DNA of 49,306 bases from a virus. The position numbers and the translations under genes are program-made. Shown piece after piece: positions 22,316 to 31,113 of the stretch. Within the stretch, counting starts at the first letter, position 1. The number at the start of each line of letters is the position of its first letter. Under the pieces are notes generated by a model. The model did no database searches. It saw only the letters and a program-made list of their open reading frames with translations, and had not been told where the DNA came from. The stretch is taken from the IMG/VR virus record IMGVR_UViG_3300042922_000785, positions 1 through 49,306 of that record; one strand, written 5' to 3'.

Positions 22316-23320
22316 TTAGCCATTGGTAGTGACAGCAACCATGCGGATCAGCTTGGGGTCGTACTTGCGCGTCCAGTTCGCGCCATTTGCAAGTTCCGCA
22401 TCGGTTACGCCCGAGGCGTTCGCGGGATCGCCGGTGAAAGCGACGCCACGCGGGTGCATGACCCAGTGCCGGCGGTACCAGACGGTCTCGACGCCTTCAC
22501 CGTTGCCGGCCGCCGCTACGCTGTCGATCTCGACCGGCTTCTTCGGGCCACCGTCGCCAGTCGCTTCGGCGTAGCCAATGGCGCCATTGCCGAACAGGTA
22601 CGAGGTGTACTCGAAGCCGGAAGTGGCACCGGCGACGCGCGGGCACTGGTCGGACACGAACACGTCCTTGTCGTCCCAACGGACGAAGTCGAGGCCCGTG
22701 ACCGGGTCCTTGCCAAACACGATCGCCCGCTGCGCCCGCAGGTTGTAGAACACGCGCGAATGCATCAGCACGGCAGAGAGCGTCTGGCCGTACTCCCCCA
22801 GCAGAGCATAGGCGTTGGCCGCCACCTCGGCATCGAGATTGACGGGCGTGACCGCGCCATCTGCCGATGCGACATCGAGCACGTTGCCGGCCATGCCAGG
22901 CGAAGCAAACACGCCGGCCATCTGCTGACCCATGATGCGCTGCTCTTCACGAACCCAGTACTCGGCAATGAGCTTGGCAACGGCGTCGAGCGGGTCTTCG
23001 GCCAACATGGACGCTACCAGGTTGGCGCTCTGCCAACCATTGTTGCGCCGGATCTTGCGCGCCATGTCCTGGCCCTGCGTCAGCTTGTTGGGCGTGGCGC
23101 TCTGGGCCGGGTCGTCGGTCGAAACGTTGGAATTGCCGGTTAGATCGTTCCAGAAGGGCATCTGGACGAGGTCGCCTGGGCCGTTGGCAAACTGCTGGAG
23201 CTGGGCATCAGTGGAGACGATCGGCGAATTGCGAATGCGCGAAAGCTGCGCAATCCGCTGAATGGTCGTGGGGAGAAAGAGCGGGCCATAGATGACGTCG
23301 CTCAGGCGAGTGGTAGCCAT
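22316..23320 (-). CDS. major capsid protein
   Basis: 334 residues. Order and content fit a HK97-fold capsid: N arm with DVIYGPLFLPTTIQRIAQLS, E-loop-like QMPFWNDLTGNSNVSTDDPA, spine helix DAVAKLIAEYWVREEQRIMG, then AVLMHSRVFYNLRAQRAIVF and the closing HPRGVAFTGDPANASG with NWTRKYDPKLIRMVAV. Similar capsids (often annotated major capsid protein E-like or plain coat protein) follow a scaffold gene, as here. Ribosome site AAGGAT 9 bases upstream of ATG. Confidence 0.85.
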   Translation of the reverse strand: MATTRLSDVIYGPLFLPTTIQRIAQLSRIRNSPIVSTDAQLQQFANGPGDLVQMPFWNDLTGNSNVSTDDPAQSATPNKLTQGQDMARKIRRNNGWQSANLVASMLAEDPLDAVAKLIAEYWVREEQRIMGQQMAGVFASPGMAGNVLDVASADGAVTPVNLDAEVAANAYALLGEYGQTLSAVLMHSRVFYNLRAQRAIVFGKDPVTGLDFVRWDDKDVFVSDQCPRVAGATSGFEYTSYLFGNGAIGYAEATGDGGPKKPVEIDSVAAAGNGEGVETVWYRRHWVMHPRGVAFTGDPANASGVTDAELANGANWTRKYDPKLIRMVAVTTNG

Positions 23321-23427
23321 GAGGGAAATCCTTCAGTGAGGGATGGAGTTGGGGAGGATTGTTCAGCCATCCCATCGGGCCCGGCTGGCGTGCGCCATCG
23401 GCGCGGTAGATCAGGGAGGCTGCGCGC

Positions 23428-24216
23428 CTACCAGTTTGGAGTGACGCCGGCGGCCTGCGCCATCTGGCGGGCCTTGGCGTCGTTTGAAGCAATGAGTTCT
23501 TGCTGCTTTGTCAGGTTGGGGCGCTTGCCGTTGCTGGTGTCCCACGGGTTGTCAGTGAAGCGATTGCCCTGCCCGCCCGAGGCATCGCCGCCAGTTGGCT
23601 TCTTGACGTAGATCTTGCCCTCGTCAGAGCCCGACCAGTCTTTCACGTAGCTAGCCAGCGGCATTGGACCCATGTCCGTTTCTACGGTGGCTTTGAACGT
23701 GCCATCTTCCTCGACCAGCTTCACGGCGCCCTTGCTCTTGAGCAGCGCCATAGCGCCGGGCTTGAATGCGGGGTCAACGCCGGCTTCATCAAGGGCCTTG
23801 GACAGGCCGTCATCGATCGTGGCCTTGGTCACGGCGCCTTCCAGAGTGGCAATGCGCTCGTCCTTCTTGGCGAGTTCGCCCTGGTGCTTGCGCTCGAGCT
23901 GCTGGCGCACCTGGGCAACCTGCTCGTCGGTCTTGGCGGGAGCCTTGCCTTCTGCCTGCGCCTGCAGGGCCTCATAGGCGTCGGCGTCAAAATCGTCGGG
24001 CAAGCCTTCGAGCCGGGCCTTGGCCGCAGCCAGATCCGTCTGCAGCGTCTTGTTCGCGGTCTTTTGCCGCTCGTGCGCGGTCTTGAGGTTCACGACGGCG
24101 GGGTGCGCGTCGATCCCTTCGATGTCGAGGACGAACTTGCCGTCGACCTCCTTGTATTCGCTCTTCAGCGCGTCTGGCACATCGTCCAGATTGTCGAGAA
24201 TAGTCTTGAGGGCCAT
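23428..24216 (-). CDS. capsid scaffold protein
   Basis: 262 residues from the ATG at 24216 (AGGAAA upstream); the frame is open further but the extra part is not protein-like. After MALKTILDNLDDVPDALKSE the chain is a long coiled coil (residues about 45-130: LKTAHERQKTANKTLQTDLA, VRQQLERKHQGELAKKDERI), then a C-terminal domain with VKLVEEDGTFKATVETDMG and a basic end. This is the layout of phage scaffolding proteins (GPO/minor structural gp20-type), which fill the procapsid and leave during packaging. Directly upstream of the capsid gene. Confidence 0.8.
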   Translation of the reverse strand: MALKTILDNLDDVPDALKSEYKEVDGKFVLDIEGIDAHPAVVNLKTAHERQKTANKTLQTDLAAAKARLEGLPDDFDADAYEALQAQAEGKAPAKTDEQVAQVRQQLERKHQGELAKKDERIATLEGAVTKATIDDGLSKALDEAGVDPAFKPGAMALLKSKGAVKLVEEDGTFKATVETDMGPMPLASYVKDWSGSDEGKIYVKKPTGGDASGGQGNRFTDNPWDTSNGKRPNLTKQQELIASNDAKARQMAQAAGVTPNW

Positions 24217-24262
24217 CGGCCATTTCCTGTGGTTGCGCCTGCGTCGCAGACGTGACAAAGAA

Positions 24263-24279
24263 CCCGCCGCTTTGGCGGG
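24263..24279 (-). terminator. hairpin upstream of the scaffold gene
   Basis: CCCGCC, loop GCTTT, GGCGGG (6-bp GC stem). On the minus strand it is followed by TTCTTT. It could end minus-strand transcription arriving from the portal side before the scaffold operon begins. Confidence 0.4.
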
Positions 24280-24291
24280 GGTGGAAGAGCT

Positions 24292-24489
24292 ATGAAACTG
24301 CGGATTTATCCGCCCGAGGGGTTCAGCGAGCAGAGCTCGTATCCCCACCTGAGGCACTTGGTGCGGACCCGGACAACTAGCATCCACCTGCATCGGCCTC
24401 GATACGGCTTCATTGAAGCTGGAGGGCCTGTACCGGAGTTGGTGAGGTTCAAGTTTGTTCTACGCCGCTACGGCTACCGGCTGGGCTGA
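24292..24489 (+). CDS. hypothetical protein, 65 aa (cargo)
   Basis: ATG at 24292 with GGAAGAG 2-3 bases closer than usual but well matched. The product is basic with many aromatic residues (MKLRIYPPEGFSEQSSYPH; RPRYGFIEAGGPVPELVRFK). It ends before the hairpin at 24510-24538 and sits on the plus strand like the other cargo genes. No family recognised; coding status is moderately supported. Confidence 0.4.
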   Translation: MKLRIYPPEGFSEQSSYPHLRHLVRTRTTSIHLHRPRYGFIEAGGPVPELVRFKFVLRRYGYRLG

Positions 24490-24509
24490 ATTCCGCAGGC
24501 TTGGCATGG

Positions 24510-24538
24510 AAAAGCCCGCCTCGGAATGCCGGGCGGGC
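24510..24538 (-). terminator. intrinsic terminator (minus strand), strong stem
   Basis: On plus: AAAA, GCCCGCC, T bulge, CGG, loop AATG, CCG, GGCGGGC. On the minus strand the stem is followed by TTTT. It would stop minus-strand transcripts that have run antisense through the DUF4238-type gene, and the stem could also end the 65-aa gene on plus. Confidence 0.6.
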
Positions 24539-24579
24539 GGAATCGCCTATAGTGTCCCCACCACCTGGGAGCGGCATAG

Positions 24580-25430
24580 ATGGCACCATTGCCGAAGCGG
24601 CATCATTACGTCCCGGAGTTTCTACTCAACAACTTCCGAGCACAGGACAACTTGGTGCGCCTATTTGATAAAAAAGACGCTGCAAGCGGAGTTGTCGCAA
24701 GGAACCCTACTAAGGTTCTTTTCGAACCGCACTTGTACACGCGAACGCACAACGACGGACACCGAGACGCCCAGTTAGAGGCCGCTTATGGGCGCCTAGA
24801 AGATGCCTCGGCACCCATAGTGAAGCGCATTGTCGATTCTGCCCGAGCTAAACGCCTCCCGCAACTAAGCGCTTGGGAGAAGGCCGTTTGGGACCAATTC
24901 CTGTATAACCAGTGGCGACGTGTTCCGGAGCTACACGCTACTTTGTTCACAAGAGAGTTCTTCGACAAACTAAGGGAGGATGCAGTCGCAAGCTTCGAAA
25001 GAAATTATCGCTCCATCAATGATCAAGAGCGGGCATGGCTGCGGATGACGCGGAACTGGAGCGCATGAATCGCAACGCAATGATCGGCTCGTTAGCCAGT
25101 TCCGGTGAGAACGTCCTGAAGGTGCTTGGGGGACGAGGCTTGGCGATCATCCGCACCACAAAGCTCACCAAGAGCTTTGTTCTTGGAAGTCGCCCTGTTG
25201 TGAAGCTAACCCCGCCAGGGACAACCGAGTTGTCGGATCATTCAGTAGAAATGTGGCTGCCGGTTGCTCCAGACGTTGCTGTCGGAGTTGGCAGAGAGCC
25301 AGGTGAAGAGCTGCTCTTCGATGCCCCAGATCGTTTCGTACGAGGTCTTAACGAAGCCGTTTTGGAGCAAAGTTCCATGTTGGTAGCGCGCTCAGAAGAC
25401 CTACTAAAATCCCTTTGCAGACTCCGATGA
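24580..25430 (+). pseudogene. DUF4238-family gene interrupted by a frameshift (cargo)
   Basis: The first part (24580-25068) begins MAPLPKRHHYVPEFLLNNF, the hallmark RHHYVP..LL..F of DUF4238, and runs through WEKAVWDQFLYNQWRRVPEL. The second part, in another frame (from about 25032 to 25430), continues with ELERMNRNAMIGSLASSGEN and VLKVLGGRGLAIIRTTK, then a strand-rich end with HSVEMWLPVAPDVAVGVG, as the C-terminal half of this family does. Joining the frames near 25030 gives a smooth family-length product of about 280 residues; a one-base loss in the GCGGG run there would explain it. Alternatively two overlapping proteins are made. DUF4238 proteins have no proven function; some occur in defence-like settings. 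Plus strand between minus-strand head genes. Confidence 0.65.
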
Positions 25431-25709
25431 TTACCCTATCAGCTTCGTGACCTTACCCCTGCTCATGCAGTAAGTGCACACCCAAGCTTTAGTCCCGCCG
25501 ACCTTCTTGCCGGCTGGGCTCCTGCGTGGCGCCAGCGTCACCTCAGTGACCATGCTGGTGGCCACGCCGGTATCTTTCTCACACTGGTAGCAAACAACCT
25601 GTTCGGCTTGGTCAAGCGCTGTCCGCCGATGGCTCCTCTTCGGAGCATTGTCTGGCAAGGCGCCGTCAACAACGGCTAGATGGGAGCGGTCGCGGAAGTC
25701 GTCTTTCAT
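25431..25709 (-). CDS. small zinc-ribbon protein
   Basis: 92 residues. Two CxxC pairs 40 residues apart, CYQCEKDTG and CTYCMSRGKV, with a hydrophobic strand between, form a likely zinc ribbon. The N-terminal 40 residues are basic and polar. It ends one base after the DUF4238-type gene on the opposite strand (tail to tail) and follows the minor head gene by 7 bp. May act in head assembly or bind DNA; unknown. Confidence 0.6.
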   Translation of the reverse strand: MKDDFRDRSHLAVVDGALPDNAPKRSHRRTALDQAEQVVCYQCEKDTGVATSMVTEVTLAPRRSPAGKKVGGTKAWVCTYCMSRGKVTKLIG

Positions 25710-25716
25710 GCCCCAA

Positions 25717-26790
25717 CTATGCTGCTAGACCAGCTTTTGCGAAAGCCTGATCTTCTAGACGCCGCAACTTGTCTAGCGTCAGTTCATCGCCAGCCCGGTT
25801 GGTGAAACGATCGACCGGCAAGCCACCCTTGCGGAACAATGCTGAGCGGGTAGGCCCCAGAGCTTCATCCTGCACACCAGCCGGCTGCCTCTTGAGCCAT
25901 GCCCCATACGTTTCGGTCGCGCTCACCTGGCCGTTCATGCTGGCCCGTGTCTTTGGGGGCAAATCAGCGATGTCAAACCCCAGCTCGCGCCATGACTTGG
26001 TCACCGGCACCCGCACGCACCGACAGCCAATGTGCGCCGGCGTCTGCGTTCCCCTACCGAGCTCGAACTTCTGCCCGTCCACGCCCATGCACTGAGGGCA
26101 TGTGCGCGTGTCCAAGGTCGACACCCACTGCTCTGAAGCAATGAGGTCTGAGTTGGCCTTATAGAGCTCGTCCCGCGCCGCGGTGGTGGTGTGTGCCACA
26201 GCAGTGCGCACCATAGCTTCTGCGCCTCGCCGACCGATGTTCATGATGCCATCTGTGTAGCGCAGGGCCTTGCTGCCGCGCACACGGCGAACAATCTGAT
26301 CCACCGTTTCGCCTTGCACTACGCCGAGGCGAATTGCATCGCGCAGGCGCCGGGCTTTGGCTTCGTCCAGTTCAGCAACCCACTCCTTGAGCAACCGACC
26401 CTGAAACGGCCTGGCCGTAACCGCGGCCTTCAGCATCTCCACTGTTGGCGAAACGAAGTCCCACGCGATCGGCAGCACCGAGCCGATAAGCCGACGCTGG
26501 AACTCAGCCTCGTAAGCCGCCACCGCAACGAGCTCTTTTCTCAGCTCCTTACCGACCGAGACATGGGCGTCATGGTTGATCTTGCGGATGGCGTCGAGCA
26601 GCTTCTCTAGCCGCACCGAGGTGAATGAGCCCTCCAGCGTTGCGCTCCGAACTAGGAGCTTTGAAACGATCTCCTCATCGGCACGGTCCAGCAACGGGAG
26701 CAGCTTGGCGAGAACGCCGGAAGCCAGCCGCTGCACCTGCACCTGGTGCCGAAGCTCCAGGTCGCGGATTACGTCATTCGTCGTCTGCAT
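25717..26790 (-). CDS. phage minor head protein (SPP1 gp7 / Mu gpF-like)
   Basis: 357 residues. The family core lies at about 160-275: RDAIRLGVVQGETVDQIVRR, MVRTAVAHTTTAARDELYKA, then WVSTLDTRTCPQCMGVDGQ and PAHIGCRCVRVP. The T-x-D-x-R-T-C-x-x-C and the HxxCRC signature are diagnostic of the gp7/gpF head morphogenesis family, which is packaged in few copies and helps DNA exit. Its start overlaps the portal gene end by 17 bp. Long basic helices make up the N-terminal half. Confidence 0.85.
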   Translation of the reverse strand: MQTTNDVIRDLELRHQVQVQRLASGVLAKLLPLLDRADEEIVSKLLVRSATLEGSFTSVRLEKLLDAIRKINHDAHVSVGKELRKELVAVAAYEAEFQRRLIGSVLPIAWDFVSPTVEMLKAAVTARPFQGRLLKEWVAELDEAKARRLRDAIRLGVVQGETVDQIVRRVRGSKALRYTDGIMNIGRRGAEAMVRTAVAHTTTAARDELYKANSDLIASEQWVSTLDTRTCPQCMGVDGQKFELGRGTQTPAHIGCRCVRVPVTKSWRELGFDIADLPPKTRASMNGQVSATETYGAWLKRQPAGVQDEALGPTRSALFRKGGLPVDRFTNRAGDELTLDKLRRLEDQAFAKAGLAA

Positions 26791-28159
26791 TGTCGTTGCC
26801 AGTGAGGGACGGATTGGCGAGCCCTGCGCCTTCAGCTTCGATCAGCGCTTGTTCTTCCTCAAATGACCGCTCGGCACTGGCGATCTCTCCACGCTGCAGG
26901 TTCTCGTAGACCGTCTGCTTCGATAGCGCGCCGCTCTGCCAAACCGACACGAGCTGAGCTGCCTCCTGCGGCGTGAGCGAGCTATCGACAAAGGACAGGT
27001 TCGGCTTGACCGTCACCTCTTCTGGATTGTGCCCGATCATCACCGCTATGTGCCGCAGCGCCTTTTCTAGGCCCTGAGCGCTGGACTGAGCGATGCTGGT
27101 CAACGTCGCCGTCTCGGCAGCGAACCGGATGCGCAGCGCGTCTCCGCTCTCCGCTGTCTTATTCTCGCTGCTGTTGAACATCCTGGCGCCTGATTGCGCC
27201 GCGTTCTGGCGTTCGTCCTGCATAGCGACCCGGTGAGCCGCAATGCCGGTGCCCGCCGGGCCGACATACTTCACATCAGGCGTACCCTGCTGGTCGCCTT
27301 GCTTGATCGCGATGACGGCTCCTGCGCCGACGGCTGTTGGTGCATCGCCATTGATGACAACCAATGTCTCTTGGCCGGTCATGAACAGCTGCCAGCGGTA
27401 GTCCGCCGAAAGTTGGTACAGCGCGATCGCCGCGCGGGCGACACCCATCAGAGGAGGCAATTCAGGAGGCAACGACAGGTCGCGAGCCCCAATCACTACC
27501 AGAGGGATGCCAGTCAGCGCGGCGCCACCGCGACCGGTCGGACCGATCGCCTCACCAGGTGCTCGCTGCGTCCCCGTATAGGTCTGGACCGTGTACCGGC
27601 CATCCTTGAGTTCGAGCACGCGATAACGCTGCTGTTGCTCCCAACGGAAGCCCTCCCGACGCAAGCCGCTCTCGTCCAGAACGAACATGGACCGGTCATC
27701 GGACCAATTGATCAGTGCCTCGGCGCTATAGCCAGCCAGCCATGGAAGGTCCGAACCCTCCGAGGCAGCGTCGGCCAACAATGAATACCGACCCGTGGTC
27801 AGCAATTCCGCAGTGATGCGGCGATGCAGCGCCTCGAGCGGCAGCCCATCCTTCGTCGCTTTCTCCCACAGCGGCTCCATCGCCGCTGGCATTTCGATCT
27901 GGGCCTCGGTCCGGTGGATCACACCCACCATACCGTGGATCGTGGGGTGCACAATCTCCGGGAACTGCGCCCGCTTCTGATAGGCCGCATAGAGCACCCT
28001 GCCCCCATCCGGCTGCGCCTTGAAACCGCTTGGCTGGGGAAGATATTCCTCGCCAGCGGCCTTTACATCTGCTTCACCGCCGCTGGTGTCCCGCATCAGC
28101 TGCCACAGATCGGCGCGGGCAATGTACTCGGGGTGCTTGGTGTCGACAGCATCGGTCAT
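26774..28159 (-). CDS. portal protein (DUF4055 family)
   Basis: 461 residues; ATG at 28159 after GGAGAGCG. N-terminal ADLWQLMRDTSGGEADVKAA and YLPQPSGFKAQPDGGRVLYA, then GMVGVIHRTEAQIEMPA and LLTTGRYSLLADAASEGSDL. The later part includes PLMGVARAAIALYQLSADYR, the crown helices AQSSAQGLEKALRHIAVMIG and the end DSSLTPQEAAQLVSVWQSGA. This matches the DUF4055 portal family of Podo/Siphoviruses. The dodecameric ring is the DNA entry gate. Neighbours (terminase, minor head) agree. Confidence 0.85.
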   Translation of the reverse strand: MTDAVDTKHPEYIARADLWQLMRDTSGGEADVKAAGEEYLPQPSGFKAQPDGGRVLYAAYQKRAQFPEIVHPTIHGMVGVIHRTEAQIEMPAAMEPLWEKATKDGLPLEALHRRITAELLTTGRYSLLADAASEGSDLPWLAGYSAEALINWSDDRSMFVLDESGLRREGFRWEQQQRYRVLELKDGRYTVQTYTGTQRAPGEAIGPTGRGGAALTGIPLVVIGARDLSLPPELPPLMGVARAAIALYQLSADYRWQLFMTGQETLVVINGDAPTAVGAGAVIAIKQGDQQGTPDVKYVGPAGTGIAAHRVAMQDERQNAAQSGARMFNSSENKTAESGDALRIRFAAETATLTSIAQSSAQGLEKALRHIAVMIGHNPEEVTVKPNLSFVDSSLTPQEAAQLVSVWQSGALSKQTVYENLQRGEIASAERSFEEEQALIEAEGAGLANPSLTGNDNADDE

Positions 28160-28263
28160 TGGGGCACGCTCTCCGGGGCCATTGTCGATCGCTTTTTAAC
28201 AATGCCATTGAGCCGGGCTTAGAGCCCCGCATGGCACAGCCTCGCCCTCGCAGGGAGTTGAGA

Positions 28264-29007
28264 GTGCACAGCGTTGTTTTAAAATCCGCCTTGGTGACCA
28301 TAGGAGTGATCGCTGTTGGTCAGGTATTGTCGTTCTCCGGTCGAATGGCGACAGGTCAGGAGTTCACGCTCTACGTGTTCATTATGAACAGCGTCCTCCC
28401 GCTGGTTACAGCAATGCCGGCCTCACTACTGATCTTCTGGCAGCAGCATCGACTTTCACTTGCCCACAGCGCGCTCTTGAAGGCTCATCAGGAGCTTGCG
28501 ATCAAAGCTGCTCGCGATCACCTGACCGGACTTCTGAATCGCGGAACCTTCCTTGATCGTGTCGGCCTCCACGACGGCGAGCCTGGCGTTCTGCTGATTG
28601 TGGACGCGGACAACTTCAAGAAGATCAACGACAGTTTCGGTCATGCTGAAGGCGACGCAGCCCTCCGGCTAATCGCTGCCGCTATTCGGTCGCCTTTGAC
28701 GGACCGCAGTCTAGCGGGTAGACTTGGCGGCGAAGAGTTTGCAGTGTTCGTGCCCGGCGCTTCGTCAAGCGAGGGTCTTCCCCTCGCCGAGGCGATACGT
28801 TCTGCGGTTGCCGCAGTCTCGTTCTATCCAGCTCCTGGAACAAAGTATCCCCTGAGTGTCAGCATTGGGGTCGCGGTGAAAGCAAGTGGCGGCGATTTAC
28901 TGCAGACCTTCAGGCAAGCGGACGCAAACCTCTACCAAGCCAAGATCAATGGGCGTAATGCGGTGGTCGGCTCGGGACCGAAACCCCAGTTGACTGTTGT
29001 TCAATAG
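28264..29007 (+). CDS. membrane-bound GGDEF diguanylate cyclase (cargo)
   Basis: 247 residues from a GTG at 28264 with AGGGAG 6-7 bases upstream; an ATG at 28231 lacks a ribosome site. Two membrane helices (residues about 5-25 and 37-59) lead through a short helix to a full GGDEF domain. It has DHLTGLLNR at 85-93, the metal-binding LIVDADNFKKINDSFGH (Asp114), the active loop GRLGGEEF (GGEEF at 155-159), then SVSIGVA and ADANLYQAKINGRN. All catalytic motifs are intact, so it should make c-di-GMP from two GTP. The inhibitory RxxD site expected at 146-149 reads TDRS, so product inhibition is probably missing. Plus strand between the portal and terminase genes, ending 7 bp inside the terminase gene. 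Confidence 0.9.
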   Translation: MHSVVLKSALVTIGVIAVGQVLSFSGRMATGQEFTLYVFIMNSVLPLVTAMPASLLIFWQQHRLSLAHSALLKAHQELAIKAARDHLTGLLNRGTFLDRVGLHDGEPGVLLIVDADNFKKINDSFGHAEGDAALRLIAAAIRSPLTDRSLAGRLGGEEFAVFVPGASSSEGLPLAEAIRSAVAAVSFYPAPGTKYPLSVSIGVAVKASGGDLLQTFRQADANLYQAKINGRNAVVGSGPKPQLTVVQ

Positions 29008-30569
29008 AGCCCGGCTACCGTCGTTGACGTGGTCTGCGACTCTCGATTGCCCACCAGTCGCCCAAACGCCCCAGATGTGGCGTCTACCTGATCTTTGAAC
29101 GAACCGCCTGGAAACAGGCACAGCTCATCGAGGTAGGCGTCATTCCATGATCCCTGCACGAGATAGACGTTGCCGGCTTCACACTGAGACGAGAACGGCT
29201 CCGCTCTGGTCACCTTGTCGCCAGTCTCCGGATCGGCCTTTACAGTCCATCCTGCGAGCATCGAGACATAGTCCTTCGCCTGCACCTTGCCGGCTTGGCC
29301 CGGATCCTGCGGCAGACTGATTAGCACGCCGGTACCATCGGTTTCGGCTGTACCTTTGATCAGCTTCCTGATCGCATTCCCTTCATCCTGGGTCGTCACC
29401 ACATGGCCGACCACATAGGAGCCGTCTGGGGCCTTCCCCAGCTTTACGCCGGCCGTTCTGGCGGCTGTTGCTGACTTCGTTGCAGCCAAGTCCCAATGGC
29501 GCACCCAGCGGGTACCGGGCGGTGCTTGGCGGATGATCTTGCCTTCAAACCAATGCCGCTTGAACAACCCACCTTCGCGAGCCGTCGGCCGCTGCTGATA
29601 CTGCCCTGCATAGCCGTAAGAGCCCTTCACCACCTTGAGCCCCTCAACAGCCTCTCGGCTGAATCGCTCCGGCAGCAATAGCTCCCCGTCTGTTGTCCGG
29701 GGATCGACGAATCCGATGCGGGTCGGCTCGGCAGGATCGATCATCCGACCGCTGGTCTTGTACGGCTTCGGGTCATACTCCATGGGCAACGTGAGGTGCA
29801 CATAGGGCAGCCCGAGCCGGAGGATCGTTCCTGCCACATCGTTCTCGTGCAAGCGCTGCATGATTACGACGATGGCCGATCGGTCCAGGTCATTGAGCCG
29901 GTCAGATATGGACTCGCGGAAGATGCGCACCGCGTTGGCGCGCTCCACGTCGCTCTCCGCGGTCTCCGTTGAGTGCGGGTCATCGATAATCACCCGATCA
30001 CCGCGACCGCCTGTCATCGAGGCGAATGGCCTGCCCTCACGTCCACCCGAGCGGGTGTTGTCGAACTTGCCCTTGGCATTTTGGTCCGGCGACATCTTCA
30101 CGGTGGGCCAGAGCGCCTGGTACCACTCGCTTTCAACTAGGCGGCGCATCTTGGTGTTGTCGCGCATAACGTTGTCCTGCGAGTAGGACGACGTCAGGTA
30201 TCGCAGGTGCGGCATCTCTGCCGGTCCCCACTCCCATGCGGGCCAGAACACGCTGTGCAGCAGGGACTTCATCAAGCCTGGCGGGCAGTTAGTCAGCAAT
30301 CGGGTGATCTGCCCGCGTGTAACAGCCTCCAGGTGATCTGCCATGGCCTGCAGAGGCCATCCCCAGACCAGATGAGCTTTTGGCTCTAGGATCGGCCAGG
30401 CACACTCCACGAAGCCTGCGAGGGTCTTGCACTTCTCTCGGATGAGTTCGGCGTTCAGCTCGACGTCCCGGCGCTGCCTTTCGACTTCACGCCTCTGCCG
30501 CTCCGCTCTGATCTCCGCCAGCGAGGGCAAGCGGACCGAGGATCGACTCAAGATGATCGAGCTGTTCAT
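29001..30569 (-). CDS. terL: terminase large subunit
   Basis: 522 residues. ATPase: a variant Walker A, TNCPPGLMKSLL at about 93-104, with SSYSQDNVMRD, and a Walker B DRVIIDDPHS near 195. Nuclease: VRHWDLAATKS with the first metal Asp near 355, GVLISLPQDPGQAGK near 420, and a late Asp in FKDQVDATSGAFG near 500. These fit the phage packaging motor that cuts and pumps DNA. The reading frame overlaps the small subunit by 83 bp, so the true start could be a little further in, though no better start codon is seen. Adjacent portal and small subunit genes agree. Confidence 0.9.
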   Translation of the reverse strand: MNSSIILSRSSVRLPSLAEIRAERQRREVERQRRDVELNAELIREKCKTLAGFVECAWPILEPKAHLVWGWPLQAMADHLEAVTRGQITRLLTNCPPGLMKSLLHSVFWPAWEWGPAEMPHLRYLTSSYSQDNVMRDNTKMRRLVESEWYQALWPTVKMSPDQNAKGKFDNTRSGGREGRPFASMTGGRGDRVIIDDPHSTETAESDVERANAVRIFRESISDRLNDLDRSAIVVIMQRLHENDVAGTILRLGLPYVHLTLPMEYDPKPYKTSGRMIDPAEPTRIGFVDPRTTDGELLLPERFSREAVEGLKVVKGSYGYAGQYQQRPTAREGGLFKRHWFEGKIIRQAPPGTRWVRHWDLAATKSATAARTAGVKLGKAPDGSYVVGHVVTTQDEGNAIRKLIKGTAETDGTGVLISLPQDPGQAGKVQAKDYVSMLAGWTVKADPETGDKVTRAEPFSSQCEAGNVYLVQGSWNDAYLDELCLFPGGSFKDQVDATSGAFGRLVGNRESQTTSTTVAGLY

Positions 30570-30936
30570 CGGTCACCTTGGTGAGGTCGTATGTACCTAC
30601 TGAGCCTGAATGCTGCAGCCGAGCCGGGGCGTGACTGCCTTGCATCTTGTTGGCCTCGGCAATGGCGGAGACTGCGACGCGCGGGTCTTTCTCGGCTGCG
30701 GCCGCTGCTATGTCGGCCAGCATCTTCAGCCGGTCGGCTGCGGTCCACTCGGCTTTTTCGGCCACCCTGCCCACGATTTCGCGCACCCGCCTCTTGATGC
30801 TCTCATTTGTACTCAGGCGATGAGCATTGCCCCGGTGAGGACGGAAGCCTGCCTGTGCATAGGCGTCGTCGGCGCTATTGCCGGCGGCCCGTGCCTGGGC
30901 GAATGCTTCATGCTTGGGATTGGGTAGGACGGCCAT
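30487..30936 (-). CDS. terS: terminase small subunit
   Basis: 149 residues; ATG at 30936 after GGGATAAG. N-terminal helix-turn-helix region (KHEAFAQARAAGNSADDAYA, then GFRPHRGNAHRLSTNESIKR) followed by an oligomerisation helix and an acidic/Gly tail. The A..AG.S...AY..AG......A.RL pattern is the usual start of terminase small subunits, which recognise the packaging site. The site itself is not identified; these genes often lie close to it. Confidence 0.8.
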   Translation of the reverse strand: MAVLPNPKHEAFAQARAAGNSADDAYAQAGFRPHRGNAHRLSTNESIKRRVREIVGRVAEKAEWTAADRLKMLADIAAAAAEKDPRVAVSAIAEANKMQGSHAPARLQHSGSVGTYDLTKVTDEQLDHLESILGPLALAGGDQSGAAEA

Positions 30937-30979
30937 GGCTTATCCCAGCTCCGAAAAGGTTCGGCGCACCGGCCATCGT

Positions 30980-30992
30980 CTGAAATTTTCAG
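30980..30992. promoter_or_regulatory. 13-bp palindrome upstream of the terminase operon
   Basis: CTGAAATTTTCAG is symmetric around its central T and is AT-rich in a GC-rich setting. It lies 44-56 bp before the small terminase start codon (minus) and 122-134 bp before the plus-strand gene at 31114. Could be an operator or part of a promoter for the late operon. Confidence 0.35.
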
Positions 30993-31113
30993 GTGGAAAA
31001 ATCAATATGCAGATGTGGGGGACGCGCGAGCCGAGCTGGGCATTTGGTCGCTCTAGTGCTGCGCGCAGGCATTTGTTAGCCTCGACTGGTTCGCAGCCTG
31101 ACAGGATAGACCA

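Noticed and set aside
22454-23143. 229-residue plus-strand frame over the capsid gene
   Set aside because: Shadow of the capsid gene; no ribosome site and biased composition.
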